Shown piece after piece: positions 17,507-25,018 of a stretch of 38,996 bases of DNA. Positions within the stretch are counted from its first letter, which is position 1. Each line of letters begins with the position of its first letter. The translations under genes were made by a program, and so were the position numbers. Under the pieces are notes generated by a model that saw only the letters and a list, made by a program, of their open reading frames with translations, did not search any database and was not told the origin of the DNA. This DNA comes from Nocardia arizonensis (GTDB lineage: Bacteria; Actinomycetota; Actinomycetes; Mycobacteriales; Mycobacteriaceae): the NCBI RefSeq assembly GCF_001310275.1, contig NZ_LGYZ01000007.1, positions 1 to 38,996 of the forward strand. Reading direction: 5' to 3'.

Positions 17507-17842
17507 TCAGCTTTGCGTAGCTTCTACTTCCTCCAGCGTCGTCGGCACGTGATAGGGCGGTCGTCCTCTGCCCTGAACTCGATAGCGGCCCCAGAAGTCA
17601 CGATCGCCGATGGTCGCCGGCGCCTCGCCCGTACTGGTCCGGATCAGCACGGAACGTCGGCGTCCCCCTAACAGATTGTCGAGTTCGTCGTTCTGGCGGA
17701 TGCGCCCGTACCAGCTGAAGCGGCCGTCGATGGGTTGGAAATAGCCGCGCAGTTCGACTTGCACCTCGACGTCGTCGGTTGCGATCACCACTGTGGCCGG
17801 CCCGATGTAGTCAGAGGCATCGTGCGGACTCTGAGACTTCAC
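17507..17842 (-). CDS. DUF4873-domain protein
   Basis: This small protein has 111 aa from GTG 17842, chosen because GGAGGAG sits at correct spacing. It consists of one domain containing DYIGPATVVIATDDVEVQVE, RGYFQPIDGRFSWYGRIRQN, VLIRTSTGEAPATIGDRDFW and GRYRVQGRGRPPYHV. I recognise this as DUF4873, a beta-rich domain found free-standing or attached to flavin monooxygenases in actinobacteria. Its function is unknown. It is divergent from the AurF-like/BVMO operon, which contains a flavin monooxygenase lacking such a domain. It might act as that enzyme's separate accessory domain; this is inference. Confidence 0.8.
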   Translation of the reverse strand: MKSQSPHDASDYIGPATVVIATDDVEVQVELRGYFQPIDGRFSWYGRIRQNDELDNLLGGRRRSVLIRTSTGEAPATIGDRDFWGRYRVQGRGRPPYHVPTTLEEVEATQS

Positions 17843-17968
17843 TGTGAACTCCTCCGTTTGGTCGATAGTCGACGCCAGCGATCGGATCGCCCGGCACTGG
17901 GGCCAAGTAGCCCGGCGTCGGGATCGGGGCCGGCCCTTGACAAGCCGCGCCGCCGGGGTCAAAGTTAC

Positions 17969-18005
17969 CTCATACCCAAAGTATCCGCTACTGCCCGTAT
18001 TGCAC
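17969..18005 (+). promoter_or_regulatory. Conserved promoter/operator block (copy 2) in the divergent 17.8-18.1 kb intergenic region
   Basis: This 37-bp block again begins CTCATACCC and holds ATAC-CCAAA-GTAT at 17972-17984, then TACTGCCCGTATTGCAC. It matches 30 of 37 positions of the block upstream of the mce operon (4285-4321), in the same orientation relative to the downstream gene. It lies about 95 bases before the di-iron oxygenase ATG and about 130 bases from the divergent DUF4873 start, so it may control one or both directions. Confidence 0.6.
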
Positions 18006-18098
18006 TCTTGAGCGGATACCGGGTTACTGCCACCGGACGTTGATCCGGACTGGATGTATCGATGCAGAGTCATCGATCGAGTCTCAAAGGAGCGACAG

Positions 18099-19085
18099 AT
18101 GACGACCAGTGACGTCAGGGCCGAGACCAACGGGCAGATTGCCGTAACCACCGACGGTATGGCGCGCGTGAGCGGTCGGCGACCCATTGACCTGCAACGA
18201 TCGGCCGGACGACTGCTCAAGACTTCCGTAGAGAAGTTCTACGACGCCGAAGTCGACATCGACTGGGATAGTCCGTGGTTGCCGGATAAGGCGTGGTTCC
18301 CCGAGCATCGCCTGTCCCTCTACGGCACCGGTCTGTGGAACCGGCTTTCCGAGGAACAGAAGATCGACCTGGGCAAACATGAGTTGGTGAGCATCCTCAG
18401 CTTCGGGATCTACGCCGAGAATTTGCTGAGTATGGCGTTGCTACGGCTGAACACGACGGGTGATCTCGTCGACAACAAGGCCCTATACGCACTTGCCGAG
18501 GTTGGCGACGAGAGCCGCCATTCCACAATGTTCGCGCGTCTGATCGCCAAAACGGGGATCCCGCCCTACAAGCTTCCGCCGGGGTTTCTGTCGCTGGCGA
18601 AGATCCTGCATTTCGTCCCGCTCGGGCCCTCGATCCAGGGCGCGACCTTGCTGATCGAGGAGATTCTCGATCGGGCACAGCGTGAAGCGATGAACGACGA
18701 ACGCCTACAACCGCAGGTCCGGCAGTTGATGAAAATTCACGTGCTCGAGGAGGCCCGCCACATCACGTTCGCGCGCTCCGAGCTTGTCGAGGGTATGCGG
18801 TCGCGAGGCCGGATCTCGCGGGCATGGCACCGCGGCGTCCTCGCAGTTGTCGCGAACCTGTCCTACCCGATCTTGATCAATCCCAAGCTGTACCGTGCTG
18901 TCGGCGTGCATCCTCTGCGGGGGTTCCTCGCTTGCCAATTCGGCCCGCACTACCGGGAGAACCTGCAGTTCATGTCCGAGCCGATGATCCGATTCTTCGA
19001 TGAGGCAGGAATGATGGAAGGTCGCTTCACCATGTTCCTTTGGCGCCTGACGAGGAGCCTGCCCGACGATATCGCCCGGCGGTGA
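18099..19085 (+). CDS. AurF-like non-heme di-iron oxygenase
   Basis: This is a 328-aa protein from ATG 18099 (AAAGGAG upstream). The ligand set of the AurF (p-aminobenzoate N-oxygenase) family can be placed: Glu107 in IYAENLLS, Glu138/His141 in GDESRHSTMF, Glu187 or 188 in LLIEEILDRAQ, and His214-x3-Glu218-x2-His221 in KIHVLEEARHITFARSE. That is the seven-residue pattern of the AurF carboxylate/His site, so a catalytic di-iron centre is likely. Relatives oxidise amines or C-H bonds using O2 and two electrons. The 2Fe-2S flavin reductase four genes on (21782) is a plausible electron donor. It is the first gene of the oxidative operon; its substrate is unknown. Confidence 0.88.
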   Translation: MTTSDVRAETNGQIAVTTDGMARVSGRRPIDLQRSAGRLLKTSVEKFYDAEVDIDWDSPWLPDKAWFPEHRLSLYGTGLWNRLSEEQKIDLGKHELVSILSFGIYAENLLSMALLRLNTTGDLVDNKALYALAEVGDESRHSTMFARLIAKTGIPPYKLPPGFLSLAKILHFVPLGPSIQGATLLIEEILDRAQREAMNDERLQPQVRQLMKIHVLEEARHITFARSELVEGMRSRGRISRAWHRGVLAVVANLSYPILINPKLYRAVGVHPLRGFLACQFGPHYRENLQFMSEPMIRFFDEAGMMEGRFTMFLWRLTRSLPDDIARR

Positions 19086-19101
19086 ACAGACTCGGACCGG
19101 C

Positions 19102-19218
19102 GTGAACAGCACCACGCATATTGCTGAGCGCAAGTCGCGCCGTGATATGTTGCGGCGGGCACTCGTCGAATCCCGCGAACTCCTCGGTCCTGCCGCCGGT
19201 CCGACATATCCGCAGTAG
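19102..19218 (+). CDS. Possible 38-aa small ORF
   Basis: Between the di-iron oxygenase and the flavin monooxygenase lies a gap of about 200 bases. In it a GTG at 19102 opens a 38-codon frame with a charged helical look (IAERKSRRDMLRRALVESRE) ending TAG at 19218. There is no strong Shine-Dalgarno and no family resemblance. It may be chance; I note it because the gap is unusually long for this operon and nothing else fills it. Confidence 0.2.
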   Translation: MNSTTHIAERKSRRDMLRRALVESRELLGPAAGPTYPQ

Positions 19219-19283
19219 CTGAGTAGCTATCGAAAATTTGTGGCCACCTGTACCGCACGTGAGCCAACGTCCAGAGGAAATCG

Positions 19284-20882
19284 ATGAGTAATAACCGTTC
19301 TGCCAAATACACGGGAAAGACCAATGGTTCGGGAGGTCGTGCAGCGAGCGAGAGGGTGCACACAACAGAGGTCCTCATCGTCGGGAGCGGATTCTCCGGC
19401 ATGGGAATGGCGATTCAACTGCTGAAATCGGGAATGAATGACTTCTTGATAATCGAGAAGGATTCCGAAATCGGCGGAACCTGGCGCGACAATACATATC
19501 CGGGCTGTGCCTGCGACGTCCCTTCTCACATGTACTCGTACTCTTTCGAGCCCAAGCCGGATTGGAGTCACTTGTGGGCAGGACAGGATGAAATTCAGCA
19601 GTATCTCCTGAGTCTCGCACGCAAGTACGATCTCTATAGCCGCACGCATTTCGGGCGGGCCTTGCAATCCGGATACTGGGATCCTGGTGATTCCGCGTGG
19701 CATGTTACGACCTCCGACGGCAACGAGTACGTTGCCCGATTCCTGGTTTCAGGCGTAGGCGCACTCCATATACCGAATATCCCCCAGATCAAGGGGCAGA
19801 AGAAGTTCGCTGGTGCAGCATTTCACTCGGCGCAGTGGGATCATGACTGCACACTGGATGGCAAGAAGGTCGCTGTTATCGGGACGGGTGCGAGCGCAAT
19901 CCAATTCGTTCCGGAAATTGCCAAGGTAGCCGATGAACTGCATCTATACCAGCGGACGCCGGCGTGGGTACTGCCCCGTAGGAACGTCAAGGTCCCGAAG
20001 GCGATCCAAGCCCTGCTCACGAGGGCGCCGATCCTCGCCAAAGCCCTCCGGACTGCCATCTACTGGTCAGCGGAGTCACTGTCGATAGGACTGAACGGAC
20101 ATATCAATTTCATGCGTCCGCTCGAGAGTGTCGCAAAGTGGAACATAGCGCGGGGAATTGATGATCCCGCGCTGCGCAAGAAGCTCACCCCCACGTATCG
20201 CATCGGGTGCAAAAGAATCCTCGGTTCCAGTGACTACTACCCAGCGCTGAATCGGCCCACTACATCCGTCATCACCGACGGGATCGCCGAGATCACCGAG
20301 GACGCCATCATATCCCAGTCCGGTGACAAGCGTCCGGTCGACGTGATCATCTATGCCACCGGTTTCCACGTAACCGACGGGTTCGACCACCTCCGGCTCA
20401 AGGGTGCGTCCGGTCGTGAACTCTCCTCCGTATGGTCGGACGAAGGGATTCAAACCCATCTCGGCATCACCACCGCAGGTTTCCCGAACTTGTTCTTCCT
20501 GCTCGGCCCCAACACCGGGCTCGGTCACAACTCGGTGGTATTCATGATCGAATGCCAGATCAGGTACATCATCGGCGCGATTCGGCTCGCGAAGCAACGT
20601 GGCGCAGCTGCGCTCGAGGTGCGTGAACCCGTTCAGCGGGAATTCAACTCGGACATCCAGCGGAAATTGGTGAACGGGGTCTGGAGCAGCGGGGGGTGCA
20701 CCAGTTGGTACCTCGATGCACAGGGTGTCAATCGGACGGTCTGGCCAGGTTTCACCTGGCAGTATTGGCGGCGTACCCGCAATGTCGCGGACTCTGATTT
20801 CGCGTTGGTCGGCGAGTCGACAGGTGATCGAAGCGGCGACCTCCTTCCGAATTCGATCAAGAAGGGTAGCTTGCCGCGATGA
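19284..20882 (+). CDS. Flavin-dependent monooxygenase, Baeyer-Villiger type
   Basis: This 532-aa enzyme has the FAD Rossmann motif GSGFSG (about 35-39), the GGTWRDNTYPGCACDVPSHM stretch typical of class B monooxygenases, the fingerprint FxGxxxHxxxW-D (Phe175 to Asp186) and the NADPH motif VIGTGASAIQ (about 198-207). It should insert oxygen next to a ketone or oxidise a heteroatom using NADPH, FAD and O2. The closest named relatives I recall are MymA/EthA-like enzymes of mycobacteria. GAGGAAA precedes ATG 19284. The SDR that follows overlaps its stop by four bases. This pairing suggests alcohol to ketone to ester chemistry, the ester being a possible substrate for a hydrolase such as that at 13146. 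Confidence 0.92.
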   Translation: MSNNRSAKYTGKTNGSGGRAASERVHTTEVLIVGSGFSGMGMAIQLLKSGMNDFLIIEKDSEIGGTWRDNTYPGCACDVPSHMYSYSFEPKPDWSHLWAGQDEIQQYLLSLARKYDLYSRTHFGRALQSGYWDPGDSAWHVTTSDGNEYVARFLVSGVGALHIPNIPQIKGQKKFAGAAFHSAQWDHDCTLDGKKVAVIGTGASAIQFVPEIAKVADELHLYQRTPAWVLPRRNVKVPKAIQALLTRAPILAKALRTAIYWSAESLSIGLNGHINFMRPLESVAKWNIARGIDDPALRKKLTPTYRIGCKRILGSSDYYPALNRPTTSVITDGIAEITEDAIISQSGDKRPVDVIIYATGFHVTDGFDHLRLKGASGRELSSVWSDEGIQTHLGITTAGFPNLFFLLGPNTGLGHNSVVFMIECQIRYIIGAIRLAKQRGAAALEVREPVQREFNSDIQRKLVNGVWSSGGCTSWYLDAQGVNRTVWPGFTWQYWRRTRNVADSDFALVGESTGDRSGDLLPNSIKKGSLPR

Positions 20883-21736
20883 GAGAGTTCAGCGACCGAG
20901 TCGTCTCGGTAACCGGGGCAGGTTCCGGAATCGGCCGTGCAGTTGCAATTCGACTCGCCGGCGAGGGCGCGCGGCTGGCCATTGCCGACATCGACGGCGA
21001 ACGGGCCCGCGAAACCGCCTCCATGTGTACCGCGCTGGGTGTCGAATGCCAGCACTATCAGCTCGATGTGGCCGATCGTAGCGCATTCACGGAATATCGT
21101 CGTCAGGTCCTCAGCGACTTCGGTTCGGTCAGTATGGTAATCAACAATGCCGGGGTCGCACTCGGCGCCGACATACTGGATATGCAATGGATCGACTTCG
21201 AATGGTTGATGTCGATCAATTTCTGGGGAGTCGTGAACGGCACGAAACTATTTCTTCCGGATCTGATCGACTCGGGCGACGGCCATGTTGTCAACGTGTC
21301 GAGTGTCTTCGGACTGATGGCCATTCCCAGTCAGAGCGCATATAATGCTTCCAAATTCGCCGTCCGAGGCTTTACCGAGGCGTTGCGCCAGGAGATGCGA
21401 ATTAACCGGCTACCGGTGGGTGTAACATGCGTGCATCCGGGTGGTGTTCGCACAAATATTGTGCGCGGAGCTCGAGGTGTCGGCGCGATGGGTGATCAGG
21501 AGAAGATTGTCGCCGGTTTCGATCGTATAGCGCTCACCACTCCGGAAGGCGCCGCCGAAACGATCTTGAAGGGCGTGCGACGGAACAAACCTCGAGTCCT
21601 TATCGGACCCGATGCCCTGGGTTTCGATTTCGTCGCCCGCGCGGTGGGGCCGAGGTATCAGGACCTGAACGCTCCGCTGGCCCGTGTCGGCTATGCGATC
21701 GGCCGTCGTTACGGCCTTGTCAAGCGCGACAGTTGA
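20879..21736 (+). CDS. Short-chain dehydrogenase/reductase
   Basis: This 285-aa classical SDR has the cofactor motif TGAGSGIG (12-19), IADID suggesting NAD(H) preference by the acidic residue after beta-2, NNAG (89-92), Asn114, Ser142, and the catalytic YNASK (Tyr155, Lys159), followed by HPGGVRT. It overlaps the monooxygenase gene by ATGA, so translation is coupled. It probably interconverts an alcohol and the ketone used or formed by the monooxygenase. The FMO+SDR pair recalls the mymA-sadH arrangement of mycobacteria; that comparison is from memory. Confidence 0.92.
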   Translation: MREFSDRVVSVTGAGSGIGRAVAIRLAGEGARLAIADIDGERARETASMCTALGVECQHYQLDVADRSAFTEYRRQVLSDFGSVSMVINNAGVALGADILDMQWIDFEWLMSINFWGVVNGTKLFLPDLIDSGDGHVVNVSSVFGLMAIPSQSAYNASKFAVRGFTEALRQEMRINRLPVGVTCVHPGGVRTNIVRGARGVGAMGDQEKIVAGFDRIALTTPEGAAETILKGVRRNKPRVLIGPDALGFDFVARAVGPRYQDLNAPLARVGYAIGRRYGLVKRDS

Positions 21737-21781
21737 ATCTGGGCCACGGGCCGGAATAATAGAGAAGGAATATCCTGGAAG

Positions 21782-22813
21782 ATGAGCATGCCATGTGAAC
21801 TCACGGTCTCCCGTGTAGTGCAGGAAACAGCGGATGCGGTGTCCATTTGGTTCGAGGTGCCCGAGCAGCAATTGGGCGTATTTGCCTACGACCCCGGGCA
21901 GTTTCTTACGTTGCGTATTCCCGGAGCCGGTGACGGGGAATATGTGGCCAGATGCTATTCGCTCTCGAGTTCCCCGCATGCAGACGACTCGCTAGCTGTC
22001 ACAGTGAAACGCACGGAGGGCGGGTACGGATCTAACTGGCTGTGCGACAACATCAAGGTTGGAGCTGAGGTAACCGTTCTGCCGCCCACCGGGCACTTCA
22101 CACCGAAAGACCTGGATGCGGACATGGTTCTGTTCGCAGCTGGTAGCGGAATCACCCCGGTGTTATCCATCGTCAAGTCGGCTCTGCTCGAAGGTGGCGG
22201 CCATCTCGTTCTCTTCTATGCCAACCAGCATGCCGAGAGCGTCATCTTCGGTGAAGACCTCCGTTACCTCGCCAAGCAGTTTCCCGAGCGACTGACTCTC
22301 ATCGAGTGGCTGGAGAGCGAGCGTGGGCTACCGGACCGAAGCGCAATCCTTGAAATCTGCCGTGAGTACCGAAATCGGATGTATTTCTTGTGCGGGCCGG
22401 CGGCGTTCATGGATTTGGTGGTAGACGCGGCGCGCGAAGCCGGCGTGCAGCACCGGAACCTACACCGAGAAGTATTCCAATCTCTGCACTCCGATCCCTT
22501 CGACGTGGAGAACTACGTCAAGGAATCAATGACGAACGAACAAGCCCGTCTAGTAGTATATCTCGATGGTGATCGCGCCGAGCTGGAATGGCCGAAAGAT
22601 TTGACCCTGGTCGAGGTCTTGTTGAACGAGGGGTACTCGCCTCCGTATTCCTGCCGGGAAGGCGGATGCGGTGCATGTGTGTGCAAGGTTATCGACGGCG
22701 ATATAGAGATGAGAGTAAACGAGGTACTCGATGATGATGATATCGAGGAAGGTGATCGGCTGGCATGCCAGTCGGTACCCGCCACCAATTCGGTGACTGT
22801 GACATTCGACTGA
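21782..22813 (+). CDS. Flavin reductase with C-terminal 2Fe-2S ferredoxin domain (KshB/phenol hydroxylase reductase type)
   Basis: This 343-aa electron-transfer protein has an FAD domain with RCYSLSS (57-63), an NAD(P) domain with GSGITPVLS (121-129) and the terminal FLCGPAAFM (202-210), and a plant-type 2Fe-2S domain with Cys291, Cys296, Cys299 and Cys329 (CREGGCGACVC...LACQS). It should deliver electrons from NAD(P)H to an oxygenase, the obvious local acceptor being the AurF-like protein at 18099. Two ATGs compete for the start, 21782 and 21788. The second has GGAAG at better spacing. A KshB role in sterol 9-alpha-hydroxylation cannot be excluded but no KshA is present. Confidence 0.9.
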   Translation: MSMPCELTVSRVVQETADAVSIWFEVPEQQLGVFAYDPGQFLTLRIPGAGDGEYVARCYSLSSSPHADDSLAVTVKRTEGGYGSNWLCDNIKVGAEVTVLPPTGHFTPKDLDADMVLFAAGSGITPVLSIVKSALLEGGGHLVLFYANQHAESVIFGEDLRYLAKQFPERLTLIEWLESERGLPDRSAILEICREYRNRMYFLCGPAAFMDLVVDAAREAGVQHRNLHREVFQSLHSDPFDVENYVKESMTNEQARLVVYLDGDRAELEWPKDLTLVEVLLNEGYSPPYSCREGGCGACVCKVIDGDIEMRVNEVLDDDDIEEGDRLACQSVPATNSVTVTFD

Positions 22814-22906
22814 CCATGCGTTCGCGCAGGCCCCGTAACGGCGTTCATGCTCGCCCGATCCAGCGCGCAATCGCCGCCCGCGATATCGGTCACTTGTCCG
22901 ATAGCG

Positions 22907-22912
22907 TATACT
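22907..22912 (+). promoter_or_regulatory. -10 element, probably giving a leaderless tetR transcript
   Basis: TATACT lies seven bases before ATG 22920, placing the likely transcription start at or next to the A of the start codon. No Shine-Dalgarno is present before that ATG. I see no good -35. Leaderless transcripts are common in actinobacteria. The TATAC part sits in GTATAC, a small palindrome sharing GTAT/ATAC halves with the blocks at 4285 and 17969. Confidence 0.45.
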
Positions 22913-22919
22913 CGGCCAG

Positions 22920-23663
22920 ATGGCGGGCGCACAAAAGCGGATTCGGGAGGTCGGTAGCTCGGTGGTTCGGCGAATTGACGCACGCTCGAGCCGATGGGAA
23001 GAGCACCGGGTCCTGGTTCGAGCAGAACTGGTCGACGCAGCGTACCGTGCCTTCGGCAAGTACGGTCCGGACGCGAGCATGGACGACATCGCTCGGGAGG
23101 CGGGTGCGACAAAACCCAAGCTGTATCGCCACTTCAAGGACAAACTGGGCCTTCGTGCAGCTGTTATCGAACGTGCGAAGGAACTCATGTGGTCGAATGT
23201 GCTTGCTACCGTTGATTTCGGATCCGATCCGATTCGAAGTGTGATGAATCAGCTCGTCGAGCAATACTCGCAGCTGGTCGACGAGCACAAGAACGTCTTC
23301 CAGTTTCTCGTTCGTAGTCATTTTAGCGACAATTCATCGGGATCGGATCCAGCTCTTGAGAACGCACGTGAACTGGCAGGTTTCATTGCGGGTCATTTCG
23401 TCACGGTTTTGGACACCGCTGGGGCTGACACGTCGGGCATAGACTTGGTGGTGCAGTCGATCGTAGGGGCGAGCCTCTCCGCGACGGATTGGTGGATAAA
23501 CTCGCAATCCGATCCGACCTCGGCTATGCCGAGAAAGGCTTTCGTCGAGCATCTCAGCGCAATCATTTGGGGGATTATCGATTCCTCGGCGCGAGCTCGT
23601 GGAATCCGGATAGACCCGGATTCGACTTTGCGGATTGAGAATATTGGACTGATCGAGGCTTAG
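22920..23663 (+). CDS. TetR-family transcriptional regulator
   Basis: This 247-aa regulator has an HTH at about residues 52-72 (ASMDDIAREAGATKPKLYRH, then FKDKLGLRAAV). A long basic N-terminal extension (about 30 residues) precedes the first helix. The ligand domain is helical and ends near residue 230. It lies 106 bases after the reductase gene on the same strand with its own probable promoter. Position makes it the best candidate to control the oxygenase operon and, through the shared 37-bp block, the mce operon. A lipid or acyl-CoA ligand would be typical of such regulators; that is inference. Confidence 0.88.
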   Translation: MAGAQKRIREVGSSVVRRIDARSSRWEEHRVLVRAELVDAAYRAFGKYGPDASMDDIAREAGATKPKLYRHFKDKLGLRAAVIERAKELMWSNVLATVDFGSDPIRSVMNQLVEQYSQLVDEHKNVFQFLVRSHFSDNSSGSDPALENARELAGFIAGHFVTVLDTAGADTSGIDLVVQSIVGASLSATDWWINSQSDPTSAMPRKAFVEHLSAIIWGIIDSSARARGIRIDPDSTLRIENIGLIEA

Positions 23664-24139
23664 CTGAGCGAATTCGAGCCAAACGCCGGTCGAAGACGAC
23701 GCGGGATGAGCTTATCTGCCATAGCGCGGTGACACTGCCGGATTGCATCCCCGCGGGGCAAAAGACCCGTGAGCAATGCCGTGGTCGCGCCATCGCCGGT
23801 GGGCGGGACGACCGCCGATCGGCCTGGTCCGCATCGATTGCTCGGTGCGTCAGCGTCGTCGGTGCTGCTCTACCCAACGCAGCAGCTGGTTGGGCTTGCC
23901 CGGCTTGTGCATGACAGCTCATGTGTCATTTGATAGTTTCGGGATTGCTTTCGTGCGAACCTGCGGACCCGAATCGATGGATCCGACGCGAACTTGGTTC
24001 AGACCGCCCGCAACCGCTGGCGACCACTTCGCGCTCGACGTTCCTCCGGCCGAGTCCGAGCTACGTTTCGAGAGCGTCGCCGCCTACTTGTCGTTGAACC
24101 AGCTGCTGTGGAATCAAGGGAAACGAGGGTACCGCTGCT
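23664..24139. other. Stretch without a recognised gene
   Basis: This region of about 475 bases lies between the TetR gene and the convergent regulator. The only frame of note opens with ATG 23911 (MTAHVSFDSFGIAFVRTCGP), runs 92 codons to 24189, overlaps the end of the next gene and matches no family I know. It could be a relic of a lost gene. An inverted repeat at 23911-23929 is listed separately. Confidence 0.4.
23911..23929. promoter_or_regulatory. Inverted repeat ATGACA-N7-TGTCAT
   Basis: This is a perfect 6-bp inverted repeat with a 7-bp spacer. The size suits a TetR or GntR operator. No clear promoter or gene start is nearby, so its role is open. Confidence 0.3.
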
Positions 24140-24796
24140 TCAATGGCTCGGTACCGCGTTGTGGCATGCAGCTGAGGCATCTGGTCTGAGACCCGCAGAG
24201 CCCACCCCGAGATAACGTAGGGCAATCTCGGAGATCCGGCGTGCCGTTTCGGCGCTGTCGCTGGCCGGTAGTACGAGATGGCTGATCGTCAATCGAATGA
24301 GCGCATCGACTGCGTCGGCCACGTCATTGGCGTCGATGGTGGGGTAGTGGTGGAGGAACGCGGTGACCAGTCGCTCGGACGCGAGTTGAAGCATGGAGGC
24401 AGAGGTTGTCAACAGGGGGAGGACGCCGGTTTCATCGCGCGGGCCGCTACCGGGTGTAGTCAGGACGGCTTTGAGTAAGGGGCTGGCTGCAGCCTCGTCG
24501 AGCGTGTAGCGAACTATCGCTCGGATCGATTCAGGCAACGCGCTGCGGTTGGAAGCAAGCAAATCCTCGATCCCGGTCAGGAATTGCTCCGCTTCGTGCA
24601 GAACGAGTGCATCTCCAAGCCCTTGCTTGTCGCCGAACTCTCGATACAGCGTGGCGCGTGATACTCCGATCAGACCGGCTACCTCGCCGAATCGTACACG
24701 TTCCCAGCCCTTCTCGACCGTCAGGGCGCGGGCGGCGCGGATTGCTGCCTCGCGGAGGTGTCGCCTGAACGACAGCCTCACCGATTCTTCCACCAC
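24140..24796 (-). CDS. TetR-family transcriptional regulator
   Basis: This is a 218-aa regulator from GTG 24796 (GTG 24793 also possible). The frame remains open for about 370 bases upstream, but that part is low-complexity and overlaps the divergent promoter and the next gene, so I reject it. The HTH is VRFGEVAGLIGVSRATLYRE with FGDKQGLGDAL following. The C-terminal part has helices such as DVADAVDALIRLTISHLVLP. It is divergent from the thioesterase-P450-BtrH operon and very probably regulates it. Two inverted repeats (24847-24866 and 24925-24945) lie between. Confidence 0.85.
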   Translation of the reverse strand: MVEESVRLSFRRHLREAAIRAARALTVEKGWERVRFGEVAGLIGVSRATLYREFGDKQGLGDALVLHEAEQFLTGIEDLLASNRSALPESIRAIVRYTLDEAAASPLLKAVLTTPGSGPRDETGVLPLLTTSASMLQLASERLVTAFLHHYPTIDANDVADAVDALIRLTISHLVLPASDSAETARRISEIALRYLGVGSAGLRPDASAACHNAVPSH

Positions 24797-24846
24797 CCCT
24801 CGGATGGTAACAGAACGTGGGTTTTGTTCATGAGTGGACAAACTCC

Positions 24847-24866
24847 CGGACACTTCGTCATGTCCG
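24847..24866. promoter_or_regulatory. Inverted repeat CGGACA-N8-TGTCCG
   Basis: This is a perfect 6-bp inverted repeat with an 8-bp spacer, about 50 bases upstream of the GTG of the divergent TetR gene. A further GGACA occurs at about 24836. It is a candidate autoregulatory operator. Confidence 0.45.
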
Positions 24867-24922
24867 CGCGCGTTGCTTGATCGCGAGCTATGTGCGACAA
24901 GCAGCGGAGATCTGATCAATTG

Positions 24923-24945
24923 TTGACAAAATGGTTCTGATTGTC
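24923..24945 (+). promoter_or_regulatory. Probable -35 with overlapping inverted repeat for the thioesterase operon
   Basis: TTGACA at 24923-24928 is a consensus -35. Overlapping it is GACAA-N11-TTGTC (24925-24945). The best -10 candidate, CAATGT at 24948, has a long spacer of 19 bp. A repressor at the repeat would block the -35. Confidence 0.45.
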
Positions 24946-25018
24946 TCCAATGTAGTTGTATCGCGGTCCTGCTCGAGTCTGATGTTGGGCGCGCGTTAGT
25001 CGACAGAGAGGTCTGGCC

